A stretch of DNA of 40,799 nucleotides from Candidatus Falkowbacteria bacterium LH_S3 (GTDB taxonomy: Bacteria; Patescibacteriota; Patescibacteriia; Patescibacteriales; JAGXOH01): positions 1-40,799 of the forward strand of contig JAGXOH010000003.1 in NCBI GenBank assembly GCA_023659985.1. Reading direction: 5' to 3'. Under the pieces are notes generated by a model. The model had not been told where the DNA came from. It was given only the letters and a program-made list of their open reading frames with translations, and did not search any database. A program made the position numbers and the translations under genes. Below, piece by piece: positions 24,372 through 33,311 of this stretch. Position 1 is the first letter of the stretch. The number at the start of each line of letters is the position of its first letter.

Positions 24372-24773
24372 ATGAATATGAAAAAGGCTAAATTCAAGAA
24401 CATAAGGCTAAATTGCGTTAAAAATGAGCAGTTTGGTTCAGCTTTATTAATGACCATTATGATTTTGGGCGGCTTTTTATTGTCTTCTCTCGTAGCTGCC
24501 AACATAATTTTTCACGGTATTAAAATGGTTAAAGTGCAAACTTCTTCTACCAAGGCTTTTTTTGCTGGTGAAGCTGGAGCGGAAAAAGCTTTATGGAAAG
24601 TTAGGAAAGACGGATACAGCTTGCCTGCTTCAGATGAAGAGAATATTTTTTCTGGAACATTGGGTAATGGAAGTAGTTATTCTGTTAATTATACAGCAGC
24701 ATCCTATACTGATATAATGACCTCTGTGGGAGAATATGAAACAACCAAAAGAAGCACGGAAGTGGAATGGTGA
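24372..24773 (+). CDS. PilX-like pilus assembly protein
   Basis: Starts with a basic segment and QFGSALLMTIMILGGFLLSS, the PilX-type N-terminal pattern without the usual GFxxxE site, followed by FFAGEAGAEKALWKVR, a PilX hallmark. At 133 residues it is short and lacks a large C-terminal domain. It is last of the pilin block and ends in TGA at the edge of a repeat array. Confidence 0.7.
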   Translation: MNMKKAKFKNIRLNCVKNEQFGSALLMTIMILGGFLLSSLVAANIIFHGIKMVKVQTSSTKAFFAGEAGAEKALWKVRKDGYSLPASDEENIFSGTLGNGSSYSVNYTAASYTDIMTSVGEYETTKRSTEVEW

Positions 24774-24776
24774 ATA

Positions 24777-25345
24777 CTCAATAAAATCCAAAATCCAAAA
24801 TCCTAATGTCAAATGAAATCCAAAATCCAAATGACAAATTAAATATAGTTGAAACTCAAAACTCAAAAGTCAAAAGTCAAAACCAAAACTCAAAATTCAA
24901 AACCAAAATTTAAATGAAATCCAAAATCCAAAATCCTAATGCCAAATGAAATCCAAAATCCAAATGCCAAATTAGTCAAGCAAAGCTTGACTGCTCAACG
25001 CTGAACGCATAAAGATTAAAGATATTAAAAATAGGAACCTATGTTTATTCATTTGACATTTGAGCTTTGACATTTGACCTTCATTTGACATTTGAGCTTT
25101 GTCATTTGGATTTTATTGTATGACATTAGGATTTTGACATTAGGATTTTATTAAGTAGAAGTTTTAAGTTTTAAGTTGTAGCTTTTAGCTTTGAGTTTTT
25201 AGCTTTAAGTTCTGACATTTGACATTTATTCATTTGGATTTCATTTGTCATTTGGATTTTGTCATTTGGATTTTATTAAGTAGAAGTTTTAAGTTTTAAG
25301 TTGTAGCTTTTAGCTTTTAGCTTTAAGTTCTGACATTTGACATTG
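24777..25345. repeat. long mosaic of 7-bp repeats, last copy of the family
   Basis: Contains CAAAATC/CTAATGT units, the border AAATATAGTTGAAACTCAAA, AAAACTC units, the AGTCAAGC-AAA-GCTTGACT hairpin with the GCATAAAGATTAAAGATATT block, ATTTGAC and TTAGGAT units, and TTTTAAG/TTTTAGC units repeated twice. No gene is seen between 24774 and 25477. No such repeats occur to the right of this array. Confidence 0.9.
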
Positions 25346-25477
25346 TGTGCCTAAAACAACAAATAATTGAAAAAACAGAGAATATGGGTTACTATAAAAA
25401 TAAACAATATAAACTTAACTTACAAACACTTGTATTGATGTTTTTAAAAATTAAACAACAAGCAAACCAAAAATATT

Positions 25478-26740
25478 ATGTCTAAATTTATTATCCAAGG
25501 CCAAGCTAAATTATCCGGAGAAATAGAAGTGAAAGGAGCTAAAAATTTAGCATTAAAAATAATCCCAGCCTCCATTTTGATAAAAGATGAAATTTTTGTT
25601 ACCTCTCTACCTGATATAAAAGATATAAATAAATCCTTATCTCTACTGGAAAAACTCGGCGCCAGTATTAAAAAAAACGAAAATTCAGCTCAAATAAACT
25701 CCCGCGAGATTAAAGAAACAACTCTATTTGAAGGCCATGCCAAAACATTCAGGGCTTCAATAATGTTTGTGGGACCTCTACTAGCTCGTTTCGGAGAAGT
25801 AAGTTTTCCGCACCCCGGTGGATGCGTTATCGGAGCCGGGAGGAGGCCTATTGATTTGTTTGTGGAAGGATTTAAAGCATTAGGAGCCGAATTAAAGCAA
25901 CAAGGAAATTATTACCATTTAAAAGCTTCTAAACTTAGTGGAACTGAATATTTTTTTCCTAGTATAAGCGTCACTGCCACTGAAAGCTTAATGATGACCG
26001 CCACCTTAGCCCAAGGAACCACAGTTCTTAAAAATTGTGCTATGGAACCAGAAGTTAAAGTGTTAGCAGATTTTTTAAACAACAGGGGCGCAAAAATAAA
26101 AGGAGCAGGCACACCGACTATAAAGATTCAAGGAGTTAATAAATTAAAAGGAGGACGAGCCAGAATTATTCCAGATCGAATTGAAACCGGCTCTTTCGCT
26201 ATTATGGCGGCAGCTACTGGCTCAGAGCTAACCATTACCGAATGCGAACCTAACCATATTCAAATCTTATTAACCATTTTTGATAAGATCGGAGTCTATT
26301 ATAAAAAGGAGAAAAATAAACTACACATAAAGCAGACTAAATCATTAAAACCGTATAACATCAAAACTCATGAATACCCCGGTTTTCCCACAGATCTTCA
26401 ACCGCCATACACGGTCTTAATGACCCAGGCCAAAGGAACCAGTCTAATCCATGAGGCTATTTATGACAGAAGATTGCTTTATATAGATCTCCTCTCTCAA
26501 ATGGGAGCTGACATACTAATGTGTGATCCTCATAGAGCCATTGTTAACGGTCCCACCAAGCTTTATAATCGAAAATTAACAAGCCCTGATCTTCGAGCGG
26601 GAATTGCTTTATTGATAGCATCTTTAGTAGCCAAAGGCACATCTGAAATAGACAACATCTATCAAATAGAAAGAGGTTATAAAAATATTGATAAAAGATT
26701 AAAAGCTATAGGCGTTGATATTCAAAGAAAAAACGAATGA
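25478..26740 (+). CDS. murA: UDP-N-acetylglucosamine 1-carboxyvinyltransferase
   Basis: First committed step of peptidoglycan synthesis: transfers enolpyruvate from PEP to UDP-GlcNAc in the cytosol. The protein is a 420-residue inside-out alpha/beta barrel enzyme. KGAKNLAL supplies the conserved Lys and Asn near residue 22. HPGGCVIGAGRRPIDL carries the catalytic cysteine (C116), whose alkylation gives fosfomycin sensitivity. Late motifs include DRIETGSFA and PGFPTDLQPP. Unlike the + strand genes to its left, its coding strand is richer in C than G. It is grouped with murI two genes on. Confidence 0.96.
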   Translation: MSKFIIQGQAKLSGEIEVKGAKNLALKIIPASILIKDEIFVTSLPDIKDINKSLSLLEKLGASIKKNENSAQINSREIKETTLFEGHAKTFRASIMFVGPLLARFGEVSFPHPGGCVIGAGRRPIDLFVEGFKALGAELKQQGNYYHLKASKLSGTEYFFPSISVTATESLMMTATLAQGTTVLKNCAMEPEVKVLADFLNNRGAKIKGAGTPTIKIQGVNKLKGGRARIIPDRIETGSFAIMAAATGSELTITECEPNHIQILLTIFDKIGVYYKKEKNKLHIKQTKSLKPYNIKTHEYPGFPTDLQPPYTVLMTQAKGTSLIHEAIYDRRLLYIDLLSQMGADILMCDPHRAIVNGPTKLYNRKLTSPDLRAGIALLIASLVAKGTSEIDNIYQIERGYKNIDKRLKAIGVDIQRKNE

Positions 26741-26801
26741 CAAGATAAAAAATAAATACAGACTACTAATTTTTATTGTTTGTTAGCTATAATTATTTTT
26801 T

Positions 26802-28187
26802 ATGGTATCAAAAAGAAGAAGAATATTATTCCTTTTATTTATATTAATATTTGCTATTATATCTTCTCTTACTATTTTGTATACTTCCGGATATAGTATA
26901 AATTGGACTTGGCCACCCAATTTTAATCAAGTGTTGCAAAAAACAGGTATGTTAGTGCTGGAAACTGAACCTGAAGGAGCTGATATTTATATAAACGGAA
27001 AAACACAAAAAAAATTATTAGATAATATTGGATTATCACAAAACCAGGAAAACATCGTGAAAACTCCGGCTAAGATAAAATACATAGCTCCTGGCAAATA
27101 CCATATACGTTTGGAAAAGGAAAATTATTGGCCATGGGAAAAGGAGCTGCGCATTCTACCCGGAAAGCAAACCAAGACCCAAGATATAATTTTATTCAAA
27201 AAAAGCCTTCCTTCAAAAATCGTTTCCTCTTCGGCTCAAAAAATAAAAATATCATCTGATAAAAATTATATACTACTACCTAAAGATGACTTATTGGTTA
27301 ATTTAAACAAAGAACAGGCCATAAGCATAAAAAGCCAAGAAACTGCAAACTTAAAGGCTACTTCTACTGCCAAAACCATTTCTTGGTCTCCAGACAGCCA
27401 AAAATTTTTAATAGGAACAAAAATATATAATATTGATGATATTAAAAACCCCATAAACTTAGATGATAAACTGTTAAATTCCAATGTCAAAAATATAAAA
27501 TGGCTTAATAATTCAGTTATTTACTACCAATTTAAAAATTCAATCGCTTACTATGATATCAATCAGGATAAAAGCGAAACCATCCTTTCTTTAGAAAAAA
27601 ATATAATTGACTATCTCCCAGGAGATGATAGGATTTATATTATAAACAGCCAAGGAATGCAGGTATCAATGGGAATATATTCCATTGATTCAAAAACCGT
27701 TTTTAGAAAAATCAATCTTCCTTATTCTACTAGCTACACTTTCATTAACCCTTCACACAAATTAATAAATCTATATGACAAAAATTATAATATATTGTAT
27801 CTTATAAATGAGGATTCTTTTTTCAACCCTATAAAAACTATTCTAGAAAATATTAAATATACTGACTGGGCAGGAGAAAATAAACTGGTTTACGCAAACA
27901 AATTTGAAATTTGGACTTATAACATAGAAAATAACAAAAAAACCTTGTTAACGCGCATCAGTGAACCGATTATCGGAGTAAGTTGGCATCACAGCATGAA
28001 ATACGCTCTTTATTACACAAAAACCGCCATAAATGTAATTGAAAACAAACAACAGACAAAAAAGAGTATAACTAATCTAACAAACGTTACAAGAATTTAT
28101 TCATCTGCGAAGGGGATGAGTGGTAACTTTATATATTTTAATGCTAAAATCGGCAGAAACACAGGGCTATATAAATTAAGCCTTTAA
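26802..28187 (+). CDS. PEGA-domain membrane-anchored protein
   Basis: N-terminal membrane helix (ILFLLFILIFAIISSLTILY), then a PEGA domain: GMLVLETEPEGADIYINGK through PGKYHIRLEKENYWPWEKE, a surface beta domain often found in wall-associated proteins. The remaining 300 residues are rich in beta strands with recurring motifs (SWSPDSQKFLIGT, IKWLNNSVIYY), consistent with a beta-propeller. The catalytic function is unknown; a cell-envelope role is inferred from the fold and from murA and murI on either side. Confidence 0.75.
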   Translation: MVSKRRRILFLLFILIFAIISSLTILYTSGYSINWTWPPNFNQVLQKTGMLVLETEPEGADIYINGKTQKKLLDNIGLSQNQENIVKTPAKIKYIAPGKYHIRLEKENYWPWEKELRILPGKQTKTQDIILFKKSLPSKIVSSSAQKIKISSDKNYILLPKDDLLVNLNKEQAISIKSQETANLKATSTAKTISWSPDSQKFLIGTKIYNIDDIKNPINLDDKLLNSNVKNIKWLNNSVIYYQFKNSIAYYDINQDKSETILSLEKNIIDYLPGDDRIYIINSQGMQVSMGIYSIDSKTVFRKINLPYSTSYTFINPSHKLINLYDKNYNILYLINEDSFFNPIKTILENIKYTDWAGENKLVYANKFEIWTYNIENNKKTLLTRISEPIIGVSWHHSMKYALYYTKTAINVIENKQQTKKSITNLTNVTRIYSSAKGMSGNFIYFNAKIGRNTGLYKLSL

Positions 28188-28215
28188 TAGAAAACTTATA
28201 ATTAACATATATATT

Positions 28216-29040
28216 ATGATAGGAGTATTAGATTCAGGCTTAGGAGGACTTACTTTCTTAAAAGAGTTTTCAGATGCATTGCCTGGCTATAGTTTTGTTT
28301 ATCTAGGAGATAATGCCAGAGCACCCTATGGCAACAAATCACAAGAAATTATTTATAAATACACTCGCCAAGGAGTGGAATTTCTTTTTGACAAAGGGTG
28401 TGAGCTTATAATAATCGCGTGTAATACCGCATCAAGTGAACCCCTGAAAAAAATCCAACAAGAATTTCTCCTTGAAAAATACCCTGATAAAAACGTTTTG
28501 GGAGTAATTGTTCCCACTGTTGAAGGTGCTATGCAGAGTATAAATTATAATTCTAAAAAAAATAAAATAGGAATCATCGGAACCAAAGCGACTATGGAAT
28601 CCAAAAGTTATGACCAAGAATTTAAAAAACTATCTCCAAAAGTAGAAATATACAAAAAAGCCACCCCTTTGCTAGTGCCTTTAATTGAAGAGGGATGGCT
28701 GGATAGACGGGAAACTAAAATGATATTAAGGTATTATCTGCGAGACTTGAAAAATAATAAAGTAAATACATTAATCTTGGGATGCACTCATTATCCAGTG
28801 CTACATAAAACAATACAAGGAATAGTCGGATCTCAAATCAATGTAGCGGATGCTCCTAAAGCCGTGGCTCTACGCTTAAAAGACTATCTAACCAGGCATC
28901 CGGAAAGAGATGAAAAAATTGAAAAGAAGAGAAAGAGAATCTTTTATACCACAGATGATAAAAAAAGATTTGCCAGTATCGGACAAAGATTTTATAAAGC
29001 ACCTATTAAAAAGGTAGAAAAAATAAACTTGGAACAATAA
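28216..29040 (+). CDS. murI: glutamate racemase
   Basis: Interconverts L- and D-glutamate for peptidoglycan stem peptides. It has DSGLGGLT at the N-terminus, the first catalytic cysteine in IACNTASS, and the second in LGCTHYPVL. The 274 residues match the family. The start at 28216 follows an AT-only leader, 28 bp after the PEGA gene. It converges on uppS with only 8 bp between stops and no terminator between them. Confidence 0.95.
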   Translation: MIGVLDSGLGGLTFLKEFSDALPGYSFVYLGDNARAPYGNKSQEIIYKYTRQGVEFLFDKGCELIIIACNTASSEPLKKIQQEFLLEKYPDKNVLGVIVPTVEGAMQSINYNSKKNKIGIIGTKATMESKSYDQEFKKLSPKVEIYKKATPLLVPLIEEGWLDRRETKMILRYYLRDLKNNKVNTLILGCTHYPVLHKTIQGIVGSQINVADAPKAVALRLKDYLTRHPERDEKIEKKRKRIFYTTDDKKRFASIGQRFYKAPIKKVEKINLEQ

Positions 29041-29048
29041 TCAATTGT

Positions 29049-29756
29049 TTAGTTACCTCCAAATCTTCTTTTTCTTCGAGAAAATTCTTTTATAATATAC
29101 TCCACATCATTTTCAGCAAAATCAGGCCAATATTTATCTAAGAAAATTAACTCACTATAAGCTGATTCCCACAACTGAAAGCCTGACAACCTTTTCTCCC
29201 CTGAGGTTCTGACTATAACATCAGGATCACCCACTTCCGGGTGATATAAATTTTCAGAAATAGTGTCTTCATTAATATCATCATTTTTAATTCCGGCCTG
29301 AACCATCTTGCGAATAGCATCAACAATCTCGGCTCTTCCTCCGTAATTAAGGCATACATTAAAGATGCCATTTTTGTTTTCCTTAGTCTTTTCTTCAACC
29401 TCCCTACATCTGTCAGGAATACCCCCAGGAAGCTCATCCACTCCTCCACTAATTACCACTTTATGTCCTTTTTTCATTGCGTTCTCCACCTCTTCCCTTA
29501 ACACTTTTTCCAGAAGATCCATTAAATATTCAACCTCTTCTTTTTTTCTATTCCAATTTTCAGTAGAAAAAGCATACGCTGTTACTATTTCCACACCTTG
29601 ATCCAAAAACCACTTAGGAGCTTCCCTAACTCTTTTTTCACCTTCCATATGTCCTTTAAAAACAGATAATCCTCTTTCTTTGGCCCACCTTCGATTGCCA
29701 TCCAAGATAAGCCCCACATGCTTGGGAATTTTATTGTTTTTCACTGAATTTTCCAT
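29049..29756 (-). CDS. uppS: isoprenyl (undecaprenyl) diphosphate synthase
   Basis: Cis-prenyltransferase that extends farnesyl diphosphate with isopentenyl diphosphate to make the lipid carrier for wall and surface glycans. Signatures: GLILDGNRRWAKERG with the catalytic Asp, then DPDVIVRTSGEKRLSGFQL and WESAYSELIF. It has 235 residues. It supplies the carrier used by the Mur pathway and probably by the sugar transferase at 40706. Confidence 0.96.
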   Translation of the reverse strand: MENSVKNNKIPKHVGLILDGNRRWAKERGLSVFKGHMEGEKRVREAPKWFLDQGVEIVTAYAFSTENWNRKKEEVEYLMDLLEKVLREEVENAMKKGHKVVISGGVDELPGGIPDRCREVEEKTKENKNGIFNVCLNYGGRAEIVDAIRKMVQAGIKNDDINEDTISENLYHPEVGDPDVIVRTSGEKRLSGFQLWESAYSELIFLDKYWPDFAENDVEYIIKEFSRRKRRFGGN

Positions 29757-29836
29757 AATAAAATAATGGTTAATACTCTTAAGTATAAATAAACACTGGC
29801 AAAAATAATTTGTTTTTTATAGCCAGATATAAAAAG

Positions 29837-30100
29837 CTAATTTTTGATTTTAATCATTTTAAACCTTGCGGTCAATCCTGTTAATATTTTAACATTATTT
29901 TCATCGATCTCCAATTTCTTAGCTAAAAATCCGATCAATTCCTTGTTAGCCTTGCCTTTTTCCGCCCGAGCTTTTATATCTATTTTCAATACACCCTTCA
30001 CGACAGATTTTATCTTATTAGCTGGAGCACCTGCTCTAACTTTCACTTTTATCACTATTTCTCTTTCAAATTTTAATCTTTCTTTTAGCTTATTTAACAT
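29837..30100 (-). CDS. DUF167 (YggU/UPF0235) family protein
   Basis: Small conserved protein of unknown function. It has the family motifs VKVRAGAPANKI, KIDIKARAEKGKANKELI and a C-terminal VKILTGLTARFK strand-helix. It has 87 residues and ends in a lysine-rich tail. It lies 5 bp downstream of rlmN on the same strand, so the two are probably cotranscribed. Confidence 0.88.
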   Translation of the reverse strand: MLNKLKERLKFEREIVIKVKVRAGAPANKIKSVVKGVLKIDIKARAEKGKANKELIGFLAKKLEIDENNVKILTGLTARFKMIKIKN

Positions 30101-30105
30101 AAACT

Positions 30106-31113
30106 TTATTTAATCGTTTTTTTACCTACCAATTGTCCGCAAGCCGCCTTAATATCCTGTCCAAATTTATATCTTTGGATAACTTTTACACCTTTTCTCT
30201 CAAGGATGGCGCGAAATTTATTTATTTGCTGTGGAGTGGAGCCCTTATACCCTTTGGTTGAATTGAATTCTATTAAATTAACCTTTAAATGCTTGCCCAA
30301 TTTTTCTTTTAGCAGATCTGCTAATTTATAAGCTTGAGAAACTGAATCATTAATACCTCTAAGCATTATGTATTCCACCATCACCTCTCTACCTGTATAA
30401 AAAATGTAGTCAGCCACGACATTTAATAACTTATCTATTCCAAACCTTTTATTTACAGGCATTAAAGAGCTCCTTAATTTGTCGCTAGCGGCATTCAAGG
30501 ATATCGCCAAATTAACTTGCATATATTCCTTAGACAATTTTTTAATACCGTCAATAATACCAACGGTAGAAATGGACATCTTTCTAGCTCCTATATTGAA
30601 AAAATCTTTATCATTTAAAAAATGAACAGCCTTAACTACTTCATTGTAATTCAACATTGGCTCCCCCATTCCCATGAATACCACATTGGTTACCTTTTGA
30701 TTTTTATCTTTTAGGTATCTTTCAAATAATAATACTTGTTGTACAATTTCTGTGTACAATAGATTTCTTTTACATCCCAACTTGCCGGTAGCACAAAAAT
30801 TACAACCCATGTTGCATCCCGCTTGGGTTGATACACATACGCTGTTCTGATTTCCATACCTCATTAGAACGGATTCCACAAAATTATCATCAAAACAAAC
30901 AACCGCTTTAACTGTCTTTTTGTCCTTGGATTTAAAAATATCTGCCTCAATTTTCAATGGACAATTCTCCCATAATATCCCTCTTAGTTCTTTGGGTATA
31001 TTGCCAGCCTCCTGCCAAGAACTGATGAATTGTCTGTAGACAGCATCATACACCTGCTTATGCCTGAATTTAGGTTGGTCTTTAAGTATATCTTTTAATT
31101 TTGATAAGTTCAT
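30106..31113 (-). CDS. rlmN: 23S rRNA/tRNA adenine C2-methyltransferase
   Basis: Radical-SAM enzyme that methylates A2503 of 23S rRNA and A37 of some tRNAs. The cluster motif is CNMGCNFC within TQAGCNMGCNFCATG. GMGEPMLNYNEV is the SAM-binding region. The catalytic cysteine pair is supplied by SVCVSTQ and the C-terminal IKAACGQL. The 335 residues are typical. No Shine-Dalgarno precedes the ATG. Confidence 0.95.
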   Translation of the reverse strand: MNLSKLKDILKDQPKFRHKQVYDAVYRQFISSWQEAGNIPKELRGILWENCPLKIEADIFKSKDKKTVKAVVCFDDNFVESVLMRYGNQNSVCVSTQAGCNMGCNFCATGKLGCKRNLLYTEIVQQVLLFERYLKDKNQKVTNVVFMGMGEPMLNYNEVVKAVHFLNDKDFFNIGARKMSISTVGIIDGIKKLSKEYMQVNLAISLNAASDKLRSSLMPVNKRFGIDKLLNVVADYIFYTGREVMVEYIMLRGINDSVSQAYKLADLLKEKLGKHLKVNLIEFNSTKGYKGSTPQQINKFRAILERKGVKVIQRYKFGQDIKAACGQLVGKKTIK

Positions 31114-31196
31114 ATTATCTAAATTTTTTTATTCTTTTAACTTATGAAAAATTTGCCTCCTAAGGAAAACAAGGAGACAAAAAACGTTCATTGTAT

Positions 31197-31409
31197 TTAT
31201 GCCAACTCTTTGGTCCAATAATGGGTTATCGCCAAAATAAACAAACCAATAAACAATGCTACCCAGGAATTTATTTCCTGGCTTCCCATATGCAAATAAA
31301 CCTCCAATAATCCCCATACCCCCTTCCAAAAAGTAACAACGGCACACCCGATCAACAAACTAAAGATCGCTTGTTTAAAAGGTTTTAATTTTTGAATTCT
31401 GTGAAACAT
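31197..31409 (-). CDS. small membrane protein, two transmembrane helices
   Basis: The 70 residues have a basic N-terminus (FHRIQKLKPFKQ) and two hydrophobic helices (AIFSLLIGCAVVTFW and SWVALFIGLFILAITHYW). The inside-positive arrangement predicts both ends in the cytosol. The family is not recognised. The overlapping frame in the track (31129-31347) is a shadow. Confidence 0.55.
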   Translation of the reverse strand: MFHRIQKLKPFKQAIFSLLIGCAVVTFWKGVWGLLEVYLHMGSQEINSWVALFIGLFILAITHYWTKELA

Positions 31410-31581
31410 AGATTATAAATTATAAATTAAAAAAACATAAACAAAATTGTCACAATTACTAAACCCAATGCAAACCTTTTTTGAATGAAAAATACTTGAT
31501 TAACTCCATTCCACATCTTCACCCGCCTGTTAGACTGAAAGATTTTTTGTGATGGTGCGGTTTACATTCATTTCAAATAAT

Positions 31582-31595
31582 ATATTGTACAATAT
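31582..31595. promoter_or_regulatory. 14-bp perfect palindrome in a 385-bp gap
   Basis: ATATTGTACAATAT is fully self-complementary and flanked by AT-rich DNA, as an operator would be. The gap 31410-31794 between the small membrane protein and the ATP-grasp gene shows no supported gene. On the - strand AAGGAGG followed by ATG CCT GAA TAA looks like an abandoned ribosome site. Confidence 0.35.
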
Positions 31596-31794
31596 TATTA
31601 TTAAAAAACGTTTCTTAATTTAAAAGCCCTGAAATTTACACCTTCGGTCTTTTTTATTGGAGCATAGTCAAAGTCAAACCTACCTTGATGAGATTTGACC
31701 TTGAGAAACCAAAACTGCTTGATAATGAGCGAGTATTATTCAGGCATAGCCCCTCCTTCTTCAATATCTATTATCTGAACTCTTAGACTGAACT

Positions 31795-33306
31795 TTAGGA
31801 GCCGAAAAGCTCTTCAACTTTTCTAAATTCATCTCCAATGTCATCCCTTTTATCCAAACGATTTCCCTTGGAATTTTCTCTAGGAATAACTCTTACTTTA
31901 GCATTGATGAAAGCATTCTTGATCTTCTGCTGAAGTTCTTTAACAACTTCACCTTCACTCCGCTCCTCTTTAATTGTTACATTAGATACCAGGTAAACAA
32001 CCCTGGTTCCATCTGAAAAAAATCCTTTTTCTTTAGAGTATCCAACACCTGATGGAACAACTTGAATCCCTTTTTTTTGAAAGTAATCAAAATCAATTTC
32101 AAGTGGCTCTCCTTTTGTATAGGATCCAGGATAACCTCTTTGTCCATCAGGTCCACCGGGTCCAACCACTAACGCAACACAAATTGAAATCTGGCTATTC
32201 CTGATCTCAGGACGAACTATATCAAAGTTTCCTTCAATCGCTGCCTGAAAAAGTGAACCAAGATTTCTAATTCGTTTTATCATCGGCTGCCATTCCGGTT
32301 CTCCAGGACGGACATTAACTTCCGATACTTGAATTGAGATTGGTCTTCCCTTATTGTCTATTTTCACAAAACATCCAGGATAGAGGACACAAGGCCTCAA
32401 GTGGTCCTTCTCTTTAAGAAATTGTATAAGAGGCATTGCAATTTGTTCTTTAACCATCTTCCTGAGGCGAAGAGATTCAAAGGGATGTGGAGAAATACTC
32501 CCCATACCTCCAGTAATAGGGTTTTGCGTTCCTCTTTCAGCAGCATATCTTTCTGGATAATCCATAGCAGTTGGCAACATACGAAATCTGCCATATCTGT
32601 CAACAAGAATAGTAAAGCTTATTTCCACTCCACTCATCAAAGACTCAATAAGCAATGGCCATTCTTTGTTGCTGTGAATTCTCTTGTAGTTGCTTTGATA
32701 ATCACGGATCAATTGATCGTAAACTGGTTTTATATCAAAAATTTTTTGGATCAATCTGGCTCCTTTGCCTCCTGCGCTATAGGGGTATTTCAATACAGCA
32801 CCACCGTAATCCTGGACTAGAGAAATGCATATCTTACGAATTTTTTCAAAATTCTTAGCATCTACTTTAAACCATTTGTCAGCTACTGGTATTTTAAATT
32901 CATCGCAGTAATATTTTGTCCAGATCTTGTCACCTTCTAGTCTGGCAGCCTTCGAGGTCAAGCCAATCACCTTGTCGCCATAGCCTACTTCAATAAGCCT
33001 ATCCACAAAACCCTCAAAAAGCAAGTCTTCCGGCATTGGAACAACGCAATCAAGTTCGCCATTTTTCAAAGCTTTCAGTGTTGCCTGAAAATAGGCTTCA
33101 ACAGAATTGTCTTCAGTTGGAATGAAGTCAATTGGGTGACCAAGTTTTTTCTGAAATTCAGGCTGTCCAGAAGTTCCACGAACAATAATTCCCTTATAAC
33201 GACCACTTTCCACTTCGCTTTTGGCAGTAGAAACCACTTGAGCGCTTAAATAAGTCCTGCCGTCGGTTCCTGCAAATCCGATTTTGTAATCACTTGTTAT
33301 TTTCAT
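31795..33306 (-). CDS. PurD-like ATP-grasp ligase, not linked to purine genes
   Basis: Resembles phosphoribosylamine-glycine ligase (GAR synthetase). The ATP-grasp core is seen in LKYPYSAGGKGARLI (ATP-binding loop), ITGGMGSISPHPF and VSEVNVRPGEPE (metal/ATP residues). The C-terminal PurD domain is seen in GQRGYPGSYTKGEPLEI. At 503 residues it exceeds the usual 420-430. No other purine gene is in the window and many CPR lack the pathway, so the substrate may differ. The ATG follows AGAGGA with no spacing. The upstream DNA matches, in frame, the leader and first 11 codons of the NYN gene (IFNRKINKTK) with ATG changed to ATA, so the start region was imported by a duplication. Confidence 0.75.
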   Translation of the reverse strand: MKITSDYKIGFAGTDGRTYLSAQVVSTAKSEVESGRYKGIIVRGTSGQPEFQKKLGHPIDFIPTEDNSVEAYFQATLKALKNGELDCVVPMPEDLLFEGFVDRLIEVGYGDKVIGLTSKAARLEGDKIWTKYYCDEFKIPVADKWFKVDAKNFEKIRKICISLVQDYGGAVLKYPYSAGGKGARLIQKIFDIKPVYDQLIRDYQSNYKRIHSNKEWPLLIESLMSGVEISFTILVDRYGRFRMLPTAMDYPERYAAERGTQNPITGGMGSISPHPFESLRLRKMVKEQIAMPLIQFLKEKDHLRPCVLYPGCFVKIDNKGRPISIQVSEVNVRPGEPEWQPMIKRIRNLGSLFQAAIEGNFDIVRPEIRNSQISICVALVVGPGGPDGQRGYPGSYTKGEPLEIDFDYFQKKGIQVVPSGVGYSKEKGFFSDGTRVVYLVSNVTIKEERSEGEVVKELQQKIKNAFINAKVRVIPRENSKGNRLDKRDDIGDEFRKVEELFGS

Positions 33307-33311
33307 TCCTC

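Noticed and set aside
25388-25415. dif-like site near the composition switch
   Set aside because: It matches the Bacillus dif sequence at only about 16 of 28 positions, mostly A/T, which is close to chance in this DNA.
31129-31347. 72-residue minus ORF overlapping the small membrane protein
   Set aside because: The overlapping 70-residue frame has clear transmembrane helices and positive-inside ends. This frame has Cys/Gly-rich non-periodic sequence.
32401-32820. 139-residue + strand ORF antisense to the ATP-grasp gene
   Set aside because: It lies wholly opposite a conserved ATP-grasp reading frame and its composition is that of an antisense shadow.
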